The notes beneath the pieces are model-generated. The model was not told the origin of the DNA. It did not search any database and worked only from the letters and a program-made list of their open reading frames with translations. From Opitutaceae bacterium (GTDB taxonomy: Bacteria > Verrucomicrobiota > Verrucomicrobiia > Opitutales > Opitutaceae), in NCBI GenBank assembly GCA_028284235.1, contig JANQSC010000045.1, positions 38,004 to 102,003 of the forward strand: a DNA stretch of 64,000 bases. The letters are read 5' to 3'. Positions 34,297 to 42,064 of the stretch are shown here, in pieces. Position 1 is the first letter of the stretch. Every line of letters starts with the position of its first letter. The translations under genes and the position numbers were made by a program.

Positions 34297-34327
34297 AAAA
34301 AAAGGCCTCGTCCCGAAGGACGAGGCC
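34297..34327 (-). terminator. Intrinsic terminator of the pilus operon
   Basis: GGCCTCGTCC (34304-34313) pairs with GGACGAGGCC (34318-34327) around a CGAA loop; seven A at 34297-34303 read as a T tract on the minus strand. It lies 29 bases past the pilQ stop. Confidence 0.88.
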
Positions 34328-34355
34328 CGTGAAATTACATCGCTCGGATCGAATC

Positions 34356-36041
34356 TTACTGATTGCGGATGGAGTCCGGGTCGATTCCCACGTCGTCCAT
34401 GCGGCTCTGCGAGAATACGTCTTCGAAATCGGCATCCTCGCTCGAGAGGATTTTGGCCGTGATGAAGATCAACAAGTTCATCTTCTCGCCATCCTTTTCC
34501 TTGTGCTTGAACGCAGCCCCGAGACCCGGGATCTGGCTGAGGAACGGAACGCGCGTGTTGTTCTCGATCTCGCTCGCTTGCAGCAAACCACCCAAGCCCA
34601 TCGTGTATCCATCTTTCAATGAAATCTGGGTGGTTGTTCTGCGAGTGGAGATGATCGGAATGCTCGCTCCGCTGGCGCCGCCGAACTCGCGTTCGCCGGT
34701 ACGGCTGCTGACCTGCGGGTTCACCTTCATGGTAATCAGACCTTCGTTGTTCACGGAAGGCTTAACCTTCAGAATAACGCCGATGTCCTTGTACTCGAAA
34801 CCGCTTACCTCGAACGAGCCACGCTCTTCGTTGTACTGATAGTTCGGTATCGGAAACTGCTCGCCGATGGCGATTTCCGCCTCTTGGTTGTTGAGCGTCA
34901 CCACGGTCGGGTGCGATACGAGACGGCTGTTGCCTTGCGTTTTCAGGGCGCTGAAAACGTAGCCAATCTGGCTCGCGCTAAATACGGCGGTCGTGGTTCG
35001 CTCCAACGCTCCGCCGTGAACGAGCGAAGTCAGATTTCGAACCGCGTTCTGCTGGATGAACGTGTCGGAAGACGAAGTCGCGTCGAGCAAAGTCTGGCCG
35101 GTCAGATTGTTGACCAATCGACCGGATCGCGTTCCCGGGTCTCCCGAGATCGACGAGTCGCCGATCGACAAATCGACAGTGCCGAAATTGGTTTCAGTAT
35201 TGCCTTCGGTACCCGCATTATTGGAGCCCGTACGGGTATCCGCGTCGTTATACCCGCGCGTTAGGTTCGTGGCGCTCACTTCGAATTCCTCGAGGCTGTT
35301 CCACTTCATGCCGATTTTGGATACATCGCTGTTGGTGACTTCGACGAAACGCGTTTCGATCATCACCTGCAAAGTCGGCTTGTCCAAACGCTCGATTACC
35401 TGGCGAATCGTAGACATGCGCGACTGGCGCTCGGTAACGATCAGGCCGTTTGTGCGAGCGTCGATTTGAACGCGTCCGCCCTTTTCAGGGTCGACCATGT
35501 TGCCCACGGTCGATGCGATGTCCGACGCGTCCGCGTAGTTGAGCATAAAGATGTCCGTGATCGGCGGCTCGAAGTTCAAGGTGTCGTTGGAAACGATCTG
35601 GATGATGTTCCCTTCCTCGATGTAGGTGTAGCCGATCGGCTCCAATACCACTTCGAAAATCTGCCTCCACGAAACGTCCCTCAGCTTGATCGACGTCGTT
35701 CCCTGGAGATCCTCCGGGATCACGATGTTGAGCATGTAAAGGTCCGCCACGTTGCGCAGTACCGTCCGAATCTCCTCGTTGGGGAAGTCTACCGAAATCA
35801 TGTCGGCCTCGCCCAGTGAAAGTTCGCTGTTTAAAGGCGACGCGCTCAAGCCGCTTCCCGCCCCCTCGTTTTGGCTCGACTCGGATTCGCCCGTCAGGAC
35901 GGAATCGTCGAACTGCCTGCCGACGTCGGACCGGCTAGGCGGGTCCGTATTGACGTCTGACTGACCGGTCTGCCCGAGCGCCGCCAATGGCAGGCACGCC
36001 AGCAGAATAGTGTTAATCATTAATCGGATTGCAGTGTTCAT
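34356..36041 (-). CDS. pilQ: Type IV pilus secretin PilQ-like (GspD family)
   Basis: A 561-residue exported protein (signal LMINTILLACLPLAALGQ). After a linker, an STN-type segment is seen (SVDFPNEEIRTVLRNVADLY, then LNIVIPEDLQGTTSIKLRDV), then an N1/KH domain (DARTNGLIVTERQSRMSTIR), then the secretin beta domain ending VPFLSQIPGLGAAFKH, the family hallmark. It should form the outer membrane ring for pilus extrusion. At 561 residues it is shorter than proteobacterial PilQ (about 700), with no clear AMIN domain. It is last of the operon pilM-N-O-(P-like)-Q. Confidence 0.92.
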   Translation of the reverse strand: MNTAIRLMINTILLACLPLAALGQTGQSDVNTDPPSRSDVGRQFDDSVLTGESESSQNEGAGSGLSASPLNSELSLGEADMISVDFPNEEIRTVLRNVADLYMLNIVIPEDLQGTTSIKLRDVSWRQIFEVVLEPIGYTYIEEGNIIQIVSNDTLNFEPPITDIFMLNYADASDIASTVGNMVDPEKGGRVQIDARTNGLIVTERQSRMSTIRQVIERLDKPTLQVMIETRFVEVTNSDVSKIGMKWNSLEEFEVSATNLTRGYNDADTRTGSNNAGTEGNTETNFGTVDLSIGDSSISGDPGTRSGRLVNNLTGQTLLDATSSSDTFIQQNAVRNLTSLVHGGALERTTTAVFSASQIGYVFSALKTQGNSRLVSHPTVVTLNNQEAEIAIGEQFPIPNYQYNEERGSFEVSGFEYKDIGVILKVKPSVNNEGLITMKVNPQVSSRTGEREFGGASGASIPIISTRRTTTQISLKDGYTMGLGGLLQASEIENNTRVPFLSQIPGLGAAFKHKEKDGEKMNLLIFITAKILSSEDADFEDVFSQSRMDDVGIDPDSIRNQ

Positions 36042-36067
36042 ATCTCTCTCTACTTTAGTTATAATCT

Positions 36068-36541
36068 CTAATTCTTGAGTTTTACCTCTAATTCAGCGTC
36101 TTCCAAACGCAGGTTGAACGCGTTTCGAAGGACACTAACAATTTCTAAATTGTATTCTTTATTTTGATACACGACTGGAATAACGCCACCGGCTTTAACT
36201 TTCTCCTCCTTGAACATGAGGTAGTACTCTCCGCCAATGGCGAAGATACCGGTCGGGTTCACGTTGCGGGCCAGCAGCGGGATCAGCTCGTGAGGGGGTA
36301 GGTTCGTGTCGACGATCACTTCCTCGACGACTTCTTCCTCTTTCTCAATGGCCACTCCGAACGGGTCGCCGATCTGGGCGATCAGCTCGGGCTCGGGCAG
36401 AACGACTTTCTTGGCCAGGAGCTTTTTCCCGAACTCGATCTTCTCCAAACGAACTTCCGGCTCCTTCACGACCGCGGTCGCAAAAGCGGAGAACGCGCAG
36501 CACAGCGCGGCAAGGGCGATAGCTTTAAAAGGGATTCTCAT
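36068..36541 (-). CDS. Small exported protein in the PilP position
   Basis: A 157-residue protein with a signal peptide (KAIALAALCCAFSAFATA). The mature part begins with charged segments (EVRLEKIEFGKKLLAKKVVL) and carries an acidic linker (EKEEEVVEEVIVDTN), then a small beta domain (NPTGIFAIGGEYYLMFKEEK, then VIPVVYQNKEYNLEIVSVLR). It lies between the pilO and pilQ genes where PilP usually is, and an N-terminal flexible part with a C-terminal beta domain also fits PilP. Sequence resemblance is too low to name it firmly. PilP links the inner membrane PilNO complex to the secretin. Confidence 0.6.
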   Translation of the reverse strand: MRIPFKAIALAALCCAFSAFATAVVKEPEVRLEKIEFGKKLLAKKVVLPEPELIAQIGDPFGVAIEKEEEVVEEVIVDTNLPPHELIPLLARNVNPTGIFAIGGEYYLMFKEEKVKAGGVIPVVYQNKEYNLEIVSVLRNAFNLRLEDAELEVKLKN

Positions 36542-36548
36542 AACACGT

Positions 36549-37139
36549 TTAAGATGGCTTCTTTCCGAGCATCAAGAACGACACGTCCATAGAGAGCTCT
36601 TCGATCCCGGCGCTCGACGGGCGGGACAGTTTAAATTTCTCGAGTCGGTAGAACGAAGGGCCGCCTTCGAGCTTTCTCATAAAGTTCACCAGTTCCCCGT
36701 AGCGACCCGTCGCTTTCATGTGGTAACGAATTTTCACATACGAATTGACAACCGGCTTGGGCAGGCGCCGTTTTCTCGGATCCACCTTCTCTTCGACGAT
36801 GCCGATTTGCCTCAAGTCGTTCACTTCGATATCCGTCGCCGCTTCGATATTGTAGAAGTAATTGTAGTTGGTCGCGAGCTCCTGGGCATGGAACATACGC
36901 TCGTCGAGCGCCTCGATTTGCTCCTCGATAGCGGCGATATCTTCCTCGAGCCCCTTGCTGTTCTTGATGTTCTTCAACATCGTGGAGATGCGGATATTCA
37001 GCTGGTCGATTTCAGAATCCAGATCCGACTTCTTCCCCAGGTGAAGCGTGTAAACCGTCATGCAACCAGCGATCACTACCACCGATAGGGCGATCATCAG
37101 GTTCTTGCGGACGAATTCGATTATTCCTTCAAAACTCAT
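36549..37139 (-). CDS. pilO: Type IV pilus assembly protein PilO-like
   Basis: A 196-residue single-pass protein. It has a short cytoplasmic start, a transmembrane helix (MIALSVVVIAGCMTVYTLHL, about residues 14-34), a coiled coil (EIDQLNIRISTMLKNIKNSK), and a C-terminal ferredoxin-like domain (YHMKATGRYGELVNFMRKLE). The YGELVNFMRKLE pattern is typical of PilO. Length and topology are normal. It pairs with PilN in the inner membrane alignment complex. Start is two bases from the pilN stop. Confidence 0.85.
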   Translation of the reverse strand: MSFEGIIEFVRKNLMIALSVVVIAGCMTVYTLHLGKKSDLDSEIDQLNIRISTMLKNIKNSKGLEEDIAAIEEQIEALDERMFHAQELATNYNYFYNIEAATDIEVNDLRQIGIVEEKVDPRKRRLPKPVVNSYVKIRYHMKATGRYGELVNFMRKLEGGPSFYRLEKFKLSRPSSAGIEELSMDVSFLMLGKKPS

Positions 37140-37141
37140 AG

Positions 37142-37762
37142 CTAGGATTTCTTTTTAGGGTCCTCCTCGGGTTTCGACGCTTCCAGGTGAAAACTGATCT
37201 GGTCCGTATCCGGTTCCCGCTCCACTGATATTTGCGTTACTTCCGTATAGCGGTCTTTCAATGTATCCACATTTCTAAGTCGCTCCATATATTCTTTCAA
37301 AAGCGAATCGGTCTCCTCGCTAGCGATTACGTATCCATGCAGCACGGTACGAGTTTCATTGAACTCGACGCTGGTCAGTGACATCCCGGGAAGCAGGCTC
37401 TTGCCCACGTCCAGGATCAAGTCGCTGGCGATCATTTGCTCTTTTCCAAATTCGCCAATTTCATCGATGCGGCGCTCCTGCTCGATAAACCGGTTGTTCA
37501 TCCCAATCGCCTTGGCGTGCAGCCCTTGGCGGGTGGCGACTTCGACCTTGCCCTTTTCGATCCGCTCGGAAGCGGAGTAGATCGAATACTCGTAGAAGCC
37601 GACATGTATGAGACTCATTACCGCGATGGTCACCGCCACTGCCGACAAGAAGAAGCTCGTCCGAACCGTCTTGATATCCGGCAGGGAGTCCCGGTCGCGG
37701 AAGTCGGGACGCCAATTCAGCTCCTTGACCTCCTCCACTTTCTTTTCTCGCTTCTTAATCAC
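37142..37762 (-). CDS. pilN: Type IV pilus assembly protein PilN-like
   Basis: A 206-residue protein counted from a GTG at 37762, chosen because GTGA overlaps the pilM stop by four bases, which is typical coupling. The longer frame upstream runs within pilM and looks non-coding. Soluble N-terminus (KKREKKVEEVKELNWRPD), one transmembrane helix (TSFFLSAVAVTIAVMSLIHV), coiled coil, and a beta-alpha domain (PGMSLTSVEFNETRTVLHGY) fit PilN. The cytoplasmic tail of PilN normally docks in PilM; here it is longer than the usual 8-10 residues before the helix, about 50. Confidence 0.82.
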   Translation of the reverse strand: MIKKREKKVEEVKELNWRPDFRDRDSLPDIKTVRTSFFLSAVAVTIAVMSLIHVGFYEYSIYSASERIEKGKVEVATRQGLHAKAIGMNNRFIEQERRIDEIGEFGKEQMIASDLILDVGKSLLPGMSLTSVEFNETRTVLHGYVIASEETDSLLKEYMERLRNVDTLKDRYTEVTQISVEREPDTDQISFHLEASKPEEDPKKKS

Positions 37763-38793
37763 GCGACAGCCTCCTCGCGGTTGAAGGTGCAAAGAGCGGA
37801 AAAGAGCCCCATCCAGGAAAGGTCGGTCATGTCGCGCAGCTCGTCGCTCGCGAACTCGATCCCGCTGGACTCGAGCCATTGGGGAACTTCCAGTTGAAAC
37901 GGCTCTAAATTGAGAAAGCTCCCGACGCTTTCCTCGAGCCAGTCCATGGCAACCCTTCGCGACGACGAGTGCACCCAGCTGACCGATTGCCCCGTCTGGA
38001 CCTCGTAGTAGCCGATGGACGACTGCAACTCACGAAGGAGCTTCCTGAGAATCTTGCGCGAAATCGAGCTGAAGTCGAAGTCCTTAGACGACAAGAGACG
38101 GAAGGACGCTTCCATGTCTTTAAGATTCAACTCTTCTTTCAGCGCCTCCGCGATGTCTTGAGAACCGGCGTCGATCTTGCGGGACATCTCGATTCCCTTT
38201 GAGCCGATGATCACCGCGTTGGCCGTCCGGTCCTCCAGCTCCAGAAACAAGGCGGGAACGTTCGAGTTTTTCCAGGCGAGAGCGCTCTGCAACGCGCCGA
38301 TCGTCCCGACCGTTCCCAATTCCAGACGCTTGGGATAAATCGCGTGGTCCAGCATACGCTGCTGCAACTCGGAGACATCCGGGTCCGGCACTCCGCAAAC
38401 GAGCACCTCCTTGCGATTGAAGTCCGACGGGTCGATCTCCTTGCCAGTTTCCGGCGACAAGCAATGGGCCGACAGCTCGGGGGGGGCGTTCTCGATCTCC
38501 TCGTGGAGCAAGTTGAAGATGAACTCCGTCTCTTTGCCTTTGGGCGCTTCGATCGAAACTTGGCGCACCACCCGGCGTTCCGGATAGACGATACAGGAGC
38601 CATTCAGGTAGCCGTTCGCTTTCGCCCCGCTGAATTTTCGGACCGCGTCGGCGACCGCGTCCGCGTCCTCTTCGATTGGGACCTCTTCGATCGCTTCGAT
38701 CGTGATGGGCGCGGCGAAGGAACTGACCCGAGCCATCCTAATGGAGGCGGGACGATACTCTACGATGTAATCTTTTTTACTGGAGGAAATCAT
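37759..38793 (-). CDS. pilM: Type IV pilus assembly protein PilM-like (actin-like)
   Basis: A 344-residue cytoplasmic protein from the ATG at 38793 (a GTG at 38820 is possible; GGGGAATC before the ATG may act as ribosome binding site). The fold resembles PilM/FtsA: APITIEAIEEVPIEEDADAV is the first lobe, LQSALAWKNSNVPALFLELE with DRTANAVIIGSKGI the nucleotide-side strand, and LLRELQSSIGYYEVQTGQSV the second lobe. It should bind the PilN tail and organise the assembly complex. It is the first gene of the operon and no pilB/pilC/pilT genes are in the window. Confidence 0.85.
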   Translation of the reverse strand: MISSSKKDYIVEYRPASIRMARVSSFAAPITIEAIEEVPIEEDADAVADAVRKFSGAKANGYLNGSCIVYPERRVVRQVSIEAPKGKETEFIFNLLHEEIENAPPELSAHCLSPETGKEIDPSDFNRKEVLVCGVPDPDVSELQQRMLDHAIYPKRLELGTVGTIGALQSALAWKNSNVPALFLELEDRTANAVIIGSKGIEMSRKIDAGSQDIAEALKEELNLKDMEASFRLLSSKDFDFSSISRKILRKLLRELQSSIGYYEVQTGQSVSWVHSSSRRVAMDWLEESVGSFLNLEPFQLEVPQWLESSGIEFASDELRDMTDLSWMGLFSALCTFNREEAVA

Positions 38794-39126
38794 GTCTGGA
38801 TTCCCCGGGCGAATAGACACCCCGATGGGATACCTATTCGTATCGGCTCCTTCCTTTCATAATTGAGCCCAATAGAGTGAAGTTATCCCGGTTTCGATTC
38901 ACCGACCACGGCTTCGTCCGCGCTTTCCACCCTAAGAGAATGGATTAGCCCCCGCCGCGTCCTCTACGCCTTTCCGCGAATCCACACTAGCCGCGCTGAG
39001 CGCTTTCCGTAGCCTCGAATTGCCCGCCCGTGGTCGAGACGCCCCAATCCATCCGGCGTACCAGCCCCTCAGGGAGCTGAGTATTGAGGAGGCGAACCCG
39101 CCAATTCGGCCTCCCCCATACAGACG
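38794..39126. other. Leader and promoter region of the pilus operon, no gene recognised
   Basis: This stretch lies upstream of pilM on the minus strand. It is GC-rich and holds several potential helices, such as a run of purine-rich GGGTGGAAAGCGCGGACG near 38922-38939 (minus strand), but no known riboswitch class was matched by eye. A 94-codon minus-strand frame (38932-39216) starts in another gene's terminator and has no gene character. The region may act as a long 5' leader. Confidence 0.4.
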
Positions 39127-39131
39127 CAAAA

Positions 39132-39157
39132 AAGCCCGGACGAGACAGTCCGAGCTT
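39132..39157 (-). terminator. Intrinsic terminator downstream of COX24-like gene
   Basis: AAGCCCGGAC (39132-39141) pairs with GTCCGAGCTT (39148-39157) with one wobble, and the A run at 39128-39133 is a T tract on the minus strand. It closes the short minus-strand gene at 39240-39335. Confidence 0.8.
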
Positions 39158-39239
39158 TGGAAAAAAGGGCGACAGCCCAGCGAAGCGAATCGGCGGTGGA
39201 GCGCCAGCGCTCCCACCCCGCTCTACAAGGCGGTGTACT

Positions 39240-39335
39240 CTACCAAGCCTTCTTCTTGTGGCGATTCGACTTCAAACGCTTGCGGCGCTTGTGCTTCGAC
39301 ATCTTCAGGCGGCGTTTTTTCTTCAGGTTACCCAT
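39240..39335 (-). CDS. 31-residue AURKAIP1/COX24-type basic peptide
   Basis: A short gene below usual size limits. The peptide starts [20 protein letters not shown] and ends RHKKKAW; it is almost entirely Lys and Arg with few other residues. The [12 protein letters not shown] core matches the AURKAIP1/COX24 domain (KMKKHKRRK pattern), which in mitochondria is a small-subunit ribosomal protein; short bacterial members are annotated in Bacteroidota and Verrucomicrobiota. It is probably a small ribosome-bound protein. Its own terminator follows at 39132-39157. Start at 39335 is the only ATG. Confidence 0.85.
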   Translation of the reverse strand: MGNLKKKRRLKMSKHKRRKRLKSNRHKKKAW

Positions 39336-39438
39336 AGAGTGCTCTCTTCAATTTTTTGGAAAAGCCCGAGAAGGTGAGGCGAGCCCGCTCCTCTGTAAAG
39401 AAGAATCTGCAGATTATTGGACGCCGCTCCCCACCCTC

Positions 39439-40251
39439 TTATCGCCGGGGGCCTTTGTGGAGATCCAGCTTCTTGAGAAGCGTCTCGAAGCCTTTGGGGA
39501 TCGGCGCCCCGGCCCCGGGGAGATCCCAGTCGGGGATCTCGAATTCGACCGAAACGAGATGGGCGCAGAGCGCGTCGTAGATCGGTTTTTCCGCCTCCCG
39601 GCCCCGACGGTAGTCGCGCTTGATCATGGATAGGAAAATTCGGTCGCCCCGGGCGTAGTCTCGTTCTCCCACAACGTTCAAGCCCCGCTCCGCGGCGTGC
39701 AGTCGAATCTGGTGAGGCCGAAAGTCCCGCGTCTCCGCCTCCCAAAGCTGGTAACGGCCATAGCTCCTCAAGTACTGGAACCGCGTCTCGCACTTCTTGC
39801 CCGTCTTGTGGGAAACCAGCATGCGCTTTCCATTGGAATGAAGGGCAATTGGGAGGTCGCAGTACAGCGATCGCTCCTCCCGTTCCGTCGAAACCAGCAA
39901 ATGGTAGCGAAACACCAGCTGACGGGAGCCGAACGCGTTCCGCAGCCGCTCTTCCCATTCTTCGGTCTTGCCGTATAGCAGCACGCCGCTCAGCTCCGCG
40001 TCCAGTTTGTATACGCGAAACAGCCCTTCCAAGCCGAGCGCCCTGAGCTGCGGCTTCTCGTTGAGCAACTCCCGCCGCAGGGCCATGGAAATGTCCGGCT
40101 TCCCCACGTTCCAGTCGTGCTGGAAACAGGCGACGCCAGCGGGCTTGCAAATCGCGAAATAGCCTTCGTGGTCCACCGACAAGGGGAACTTGGCGGATTG
40201 CTCGCCCAGATAACGTTCGGGGAAGGAGATGAATGGGACGGAATCCGACAT
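39439..40251 (-). CDS. RluA-family RNA pseudouridine synthase (divergent)
   Basis: A 270-residue protein. [14 protein letters not shown] (residues 31-44) is the conserved opening strand of the RluA fold. The catalytic Asp is in [15 protein letters not shown] at residue 84; in most members this reads HRLDxxTSG, so His-Arg are replaced by Tyr-Lys. [16 protein letters not shown] supplies the conserved RPHQIR(L/I)H motif. No S4 domain is present. It should convert uridine to pseudouridine in rRNA or tRNA; the target base is not known. Confidence 0.82.
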   Translation of the reverse strand: MSDSVPFISFPERYLGEQSAKFPLSVDHEGYFAICKPAGVACFQHDWNVGKPDISMALRRELLNEKPQLRALGLEGLFRVYKLDAELSGVLLYGKTEEWEERLRNAFGSRQLVFRYHLLVSTEREERSLYCDLPIALHSNGKRMLVSHKTGKKCETRFQYLRSYGRYQLWEAETRDFRPHQIRLHAAERGLNVVGERDYARGDRIFLSMIKRDYRRGREAEKPIYDALCAHLVSVEFEIPDWDLPGAGAPIPKGFETLLKKLDLHKGPRR

Positions 40252-40322
40252 GTCGCTCTATTATAGTCTGGAAACGGTCAGTAAATCGGAAATCAGCCGC
40301 CCCAGACAGTCAATCTAAAGTC

Positions 40323-40382
40323 ATAATCTTAATCTTAATCGGTGTTGGGGATGATTAGGATTATGAGTAGGATTAGGATTAA
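40323..40382. repeat. Two facing arrays of GATTAR-type hexamers
   Basis: Left array ATAATC-TTAATC-TTAATC (40323-40340) faces right array GATTAG-GATTAT-GAGTAG-GATTAG-GATTAA (40353-40382). The left units are complements of GATTAA/GATTAT, so the whole forms an imperfect inverted repeat with a 12-base centre. It sits upstream of the pseudouridine synthase gene (minus) and downstream of the rpsT terminator. Confidence 0.75.
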
Positions 40383-40432
40383 GAGGTGAAGTGGGGGCGC
40401 GGGCTGATTGGACAATCTCTTAGAAAAAGGAA

Positions 40433-40461
40433 GAGCCCCCATCGCCAAAACGTGGGGGCTC
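40433..40461 (-). terminator. Intrinsic terminator of rpsT
   Basis: GAGCCCCCA (40433-40441) pairs exactly with TGGGGGCTC (40453-40461). On the minus strand it is followed by TTCCTTTTTC. It is 29 bases past the rpsT stop. Confidence 0.85.
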
Positions 40462-40490
40462 ATAGATGGGAGGAGGGAAATTCGTGCGCG

Positions 40491-40748
40491 CTAGGCGGCC
40501 AGCAGTTTGGCCATCGACGCTTTCGTGCGGTTGGCTTTGTTGCTGTGCACCAGGTTCGTCTTGGCAGCGCGGTCCATCGCCGAGATGTACTCGTTGGCGG
40601 CGGCCCGGAGCGCTTCCTTGTCGCCGGCGGCGGCGAGCGCTTGCACTTTCTTGGCCAAAGTCTTCAGCCGCGTCTTGCGCGAGCGGTTGCGCAACGTGCG
40701 CGCGACCGTCTTGCGGTGGTTCTTTTGTGCTGACTTGGTATTTGCCAT
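40491..40748 (-). CDS. rpsT: 30S ribosomal protein S20
   Basis: An 85-residue basic protein from the ATG at 40748 with the classical opening MANTKSAQKNHRKTVARTLR. It is all-helical and rich in Lys, Arg and Ala, ending KANRTKASMAKLLAA. Length is normal for bS20, which binds 16S rRNA early in small-subunit assembly. The bases before the start read CCGCCCCTCCT on the coding strand and hold no Shine-Dalgarno sequence, hinting at a different initiation mode or leader control. A terminator follows. Confidence 0.95.
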   Translation of the reverse strand: MANTKSAQKNHRKTVARTLRNRSRKTRLKTLAKKVQALAAAGDKEALRAAANEYISAMDRAAKTNLVHSNKANRTKASMAKLLAA

Positions 40749-40827
40749 AGGAGGGGCGGATATTCCCCCAAAAGTTATGCGTGTCAAGGCATTTGCGCCC
40801 AATTGCGGCGCGGTGGTCAAAAAGTTC

Positions 40828-41301
40828 TAGCTTCGGAGCCGATAAGCCGGATTCTGTACGCCGCCGAAGCGACGCCACGTCCATTTATCTGTCCCGCGCA
40901 AACGGGACCCTTTCGAAAAAGGCGCGACATACCCGGGGCATGAAAAGCGGGCCGCTCTGCCCCCTATTTTGTCTTGCGTCGGATTGGGCTTGCCCTGCCC
41001 GCCCGATTGCTCGGAACGGCGGTGGGCTCTTACCCCACCTTTTCACCCTTACCCGGGACAAGCGAACCCCCGCTCGAGTCGCCTCATAGCGAGGGGCTTG
41101 CCCTGCGAAGCTCCGCTAAAAAGCGGAGCGAAGCACGGGCGGTGTATTTTCTGTGGCGCTATCCGTCGACTCGCCTTGAAGCGAGCCTCCCCCGCTTTCG
41201 CGAGGAATCCTGCCCTGCGACGTCCGGACTTTCCTCTCCGCAGCCTGCTTTGAACGAATTCATAAAAAGAACGGCGGAGCGAACGCGTGGCTCCGAAGCT
41301 A
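40828..41301 (-). ncRNA. rnpB: RNase P RNA (bacterial type A)
   Basis: Read on the minus strand, 13-base ends TAGCTTCGGAGCC (41289-41301) and GGCTCCGAAGCTA (40828-40840) pair to form P1. Conserved blocks in order are GAGAGGAAAGTCCGGAC (CR-I), CGCCACAGAAAATACACCGC (CR-II/III region), GGTGAAAAGGTGGGGTAAGA with GCCCACCG, AGATAAATGGACG and finally ACAGAATCCGGCTTAT (CR-V). It is the catalytic RNA that trims tRNA 5' ends. The 5' end of P1 includes the stop codon of the zinc-ribbon gene upstream. Confidence 0.96.
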
Positions 41302-42006
41302 GGCGTCCCAATAAAGAATGCGACCGCAATTGTCGCAAGTCGTTATTTCCGTTCCCTTGCGAGTCTCCACTTCCACCGACGCGGACACCCGCATATGGCA
41401 GCCTTCGCATTTCGAGTCTCGGAGGGCGACGATGATCGGGAACTTCAAGCCCCTCGAAACGCGTTGGTAGACGGAAAGCGACGGCGGGTCGATTTCGCCT
41501 TTCACCTGGGCCAGCGCCGCGCGGGCCGCGTCGATCTCACTGTTTAGCTGGGACTCCTTCTCGTCGAGCCTTCCCAGAAAGCGCTTCTCGGCATCGATCT
41601 TCTCGTTCCACTCGACCTCCGACTCGCCCTGTGTCTTGCGGGCTTCGTCCAACTCGTAGAGCAACTCGATTTCCTGCTCCTCCAGTTCCGAGGTCTTCTT
41701 CTCGGTCGACTCGATCTCGTGAGTGAGCGCCTGGTACTCCTCGTTCTTCTTCACCAGAAGCTGCTGGTTCTTGTATTTAAGAGCCTGGTTCTCGACTTCA
41801 GCGATTTCCGCCTCGATGGACTTGCCGCGCACCTCCATCTCCTTCACTCGCTGGCGACCCGCTTCGATCTCGGCCGTGTATCCGTCGATCTTGCCCTGGG
41901 TCGTCGCGCGCTCGTTGGGAAGCTCCGCCAGCGACCGCTCGATCCGCTGCACGTTCATGTCGCGATCCTGAAGGACGAGGAGGCTGGTGTTGCAATCGGT
42001 GGTCAT
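41299..42006 (-). CDS. Coiled-coil protein with C-terminal C4 zinc ribbon
   Basis: A 235-residue protein from the ATG at 42006. Most of it is a long coiled coil (LLVLQDRDMNVQRIERSLAE onward to AALAQVKGEIDPPS). The end is a zinc ribbon with two Cys pairs, SKCEGCHMRVSASV and TTCDNCGRILYW. This is the widespread C4-type zinc-ribbon (zf-RING_7) family found next to many rnpB genes; nucleic acid binding is suspected, function unsettled. The stop codon lies within the P1 stem of RNase P RNA just downstream, so the two are probably transcribed together. Confidence 0.88.
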   Translation of the reverse strand: MTTDCNTSLLVLQDRDMNVQRIERSLAELPNERATTQGKIDGYTAEIEAGRQRVKEMEVRGKSIEAEIAEVENQALKYKNQQLLVKKNEEYQALTHEIESTEKKTSELEEQEIELLYELDEARKTQGESEVEWNEKIDAEKRFLGRLDEKESQLNSEIDAARAALAQVKGEIDPPSLSVYQRVSRGLKFPIIVALRDSKCEGCHMRVSASVEVETRKGTEITTCDNCGRILYWDA

Positions 42007-42064
42007 GCGAACGCGATTGGAGGGCGGAATGACGGACGCGTCAAGGCGCATCCGAAACGAGCGT

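Noticed and set aside
38794..39126. Riboswitch (cyclic di-GMP class) ahead of the pilus operon
   Set aside because: The stretch is structured and well placed for such control, but the conserved core sequences of the known classes were not found by eye.
38932..39216. 94-codon minus-strand frame upstream of pilM
   Set aside because: It begins inside the terminator of the COX24-like gene and has no gene-like motif; treated as leader sequence.
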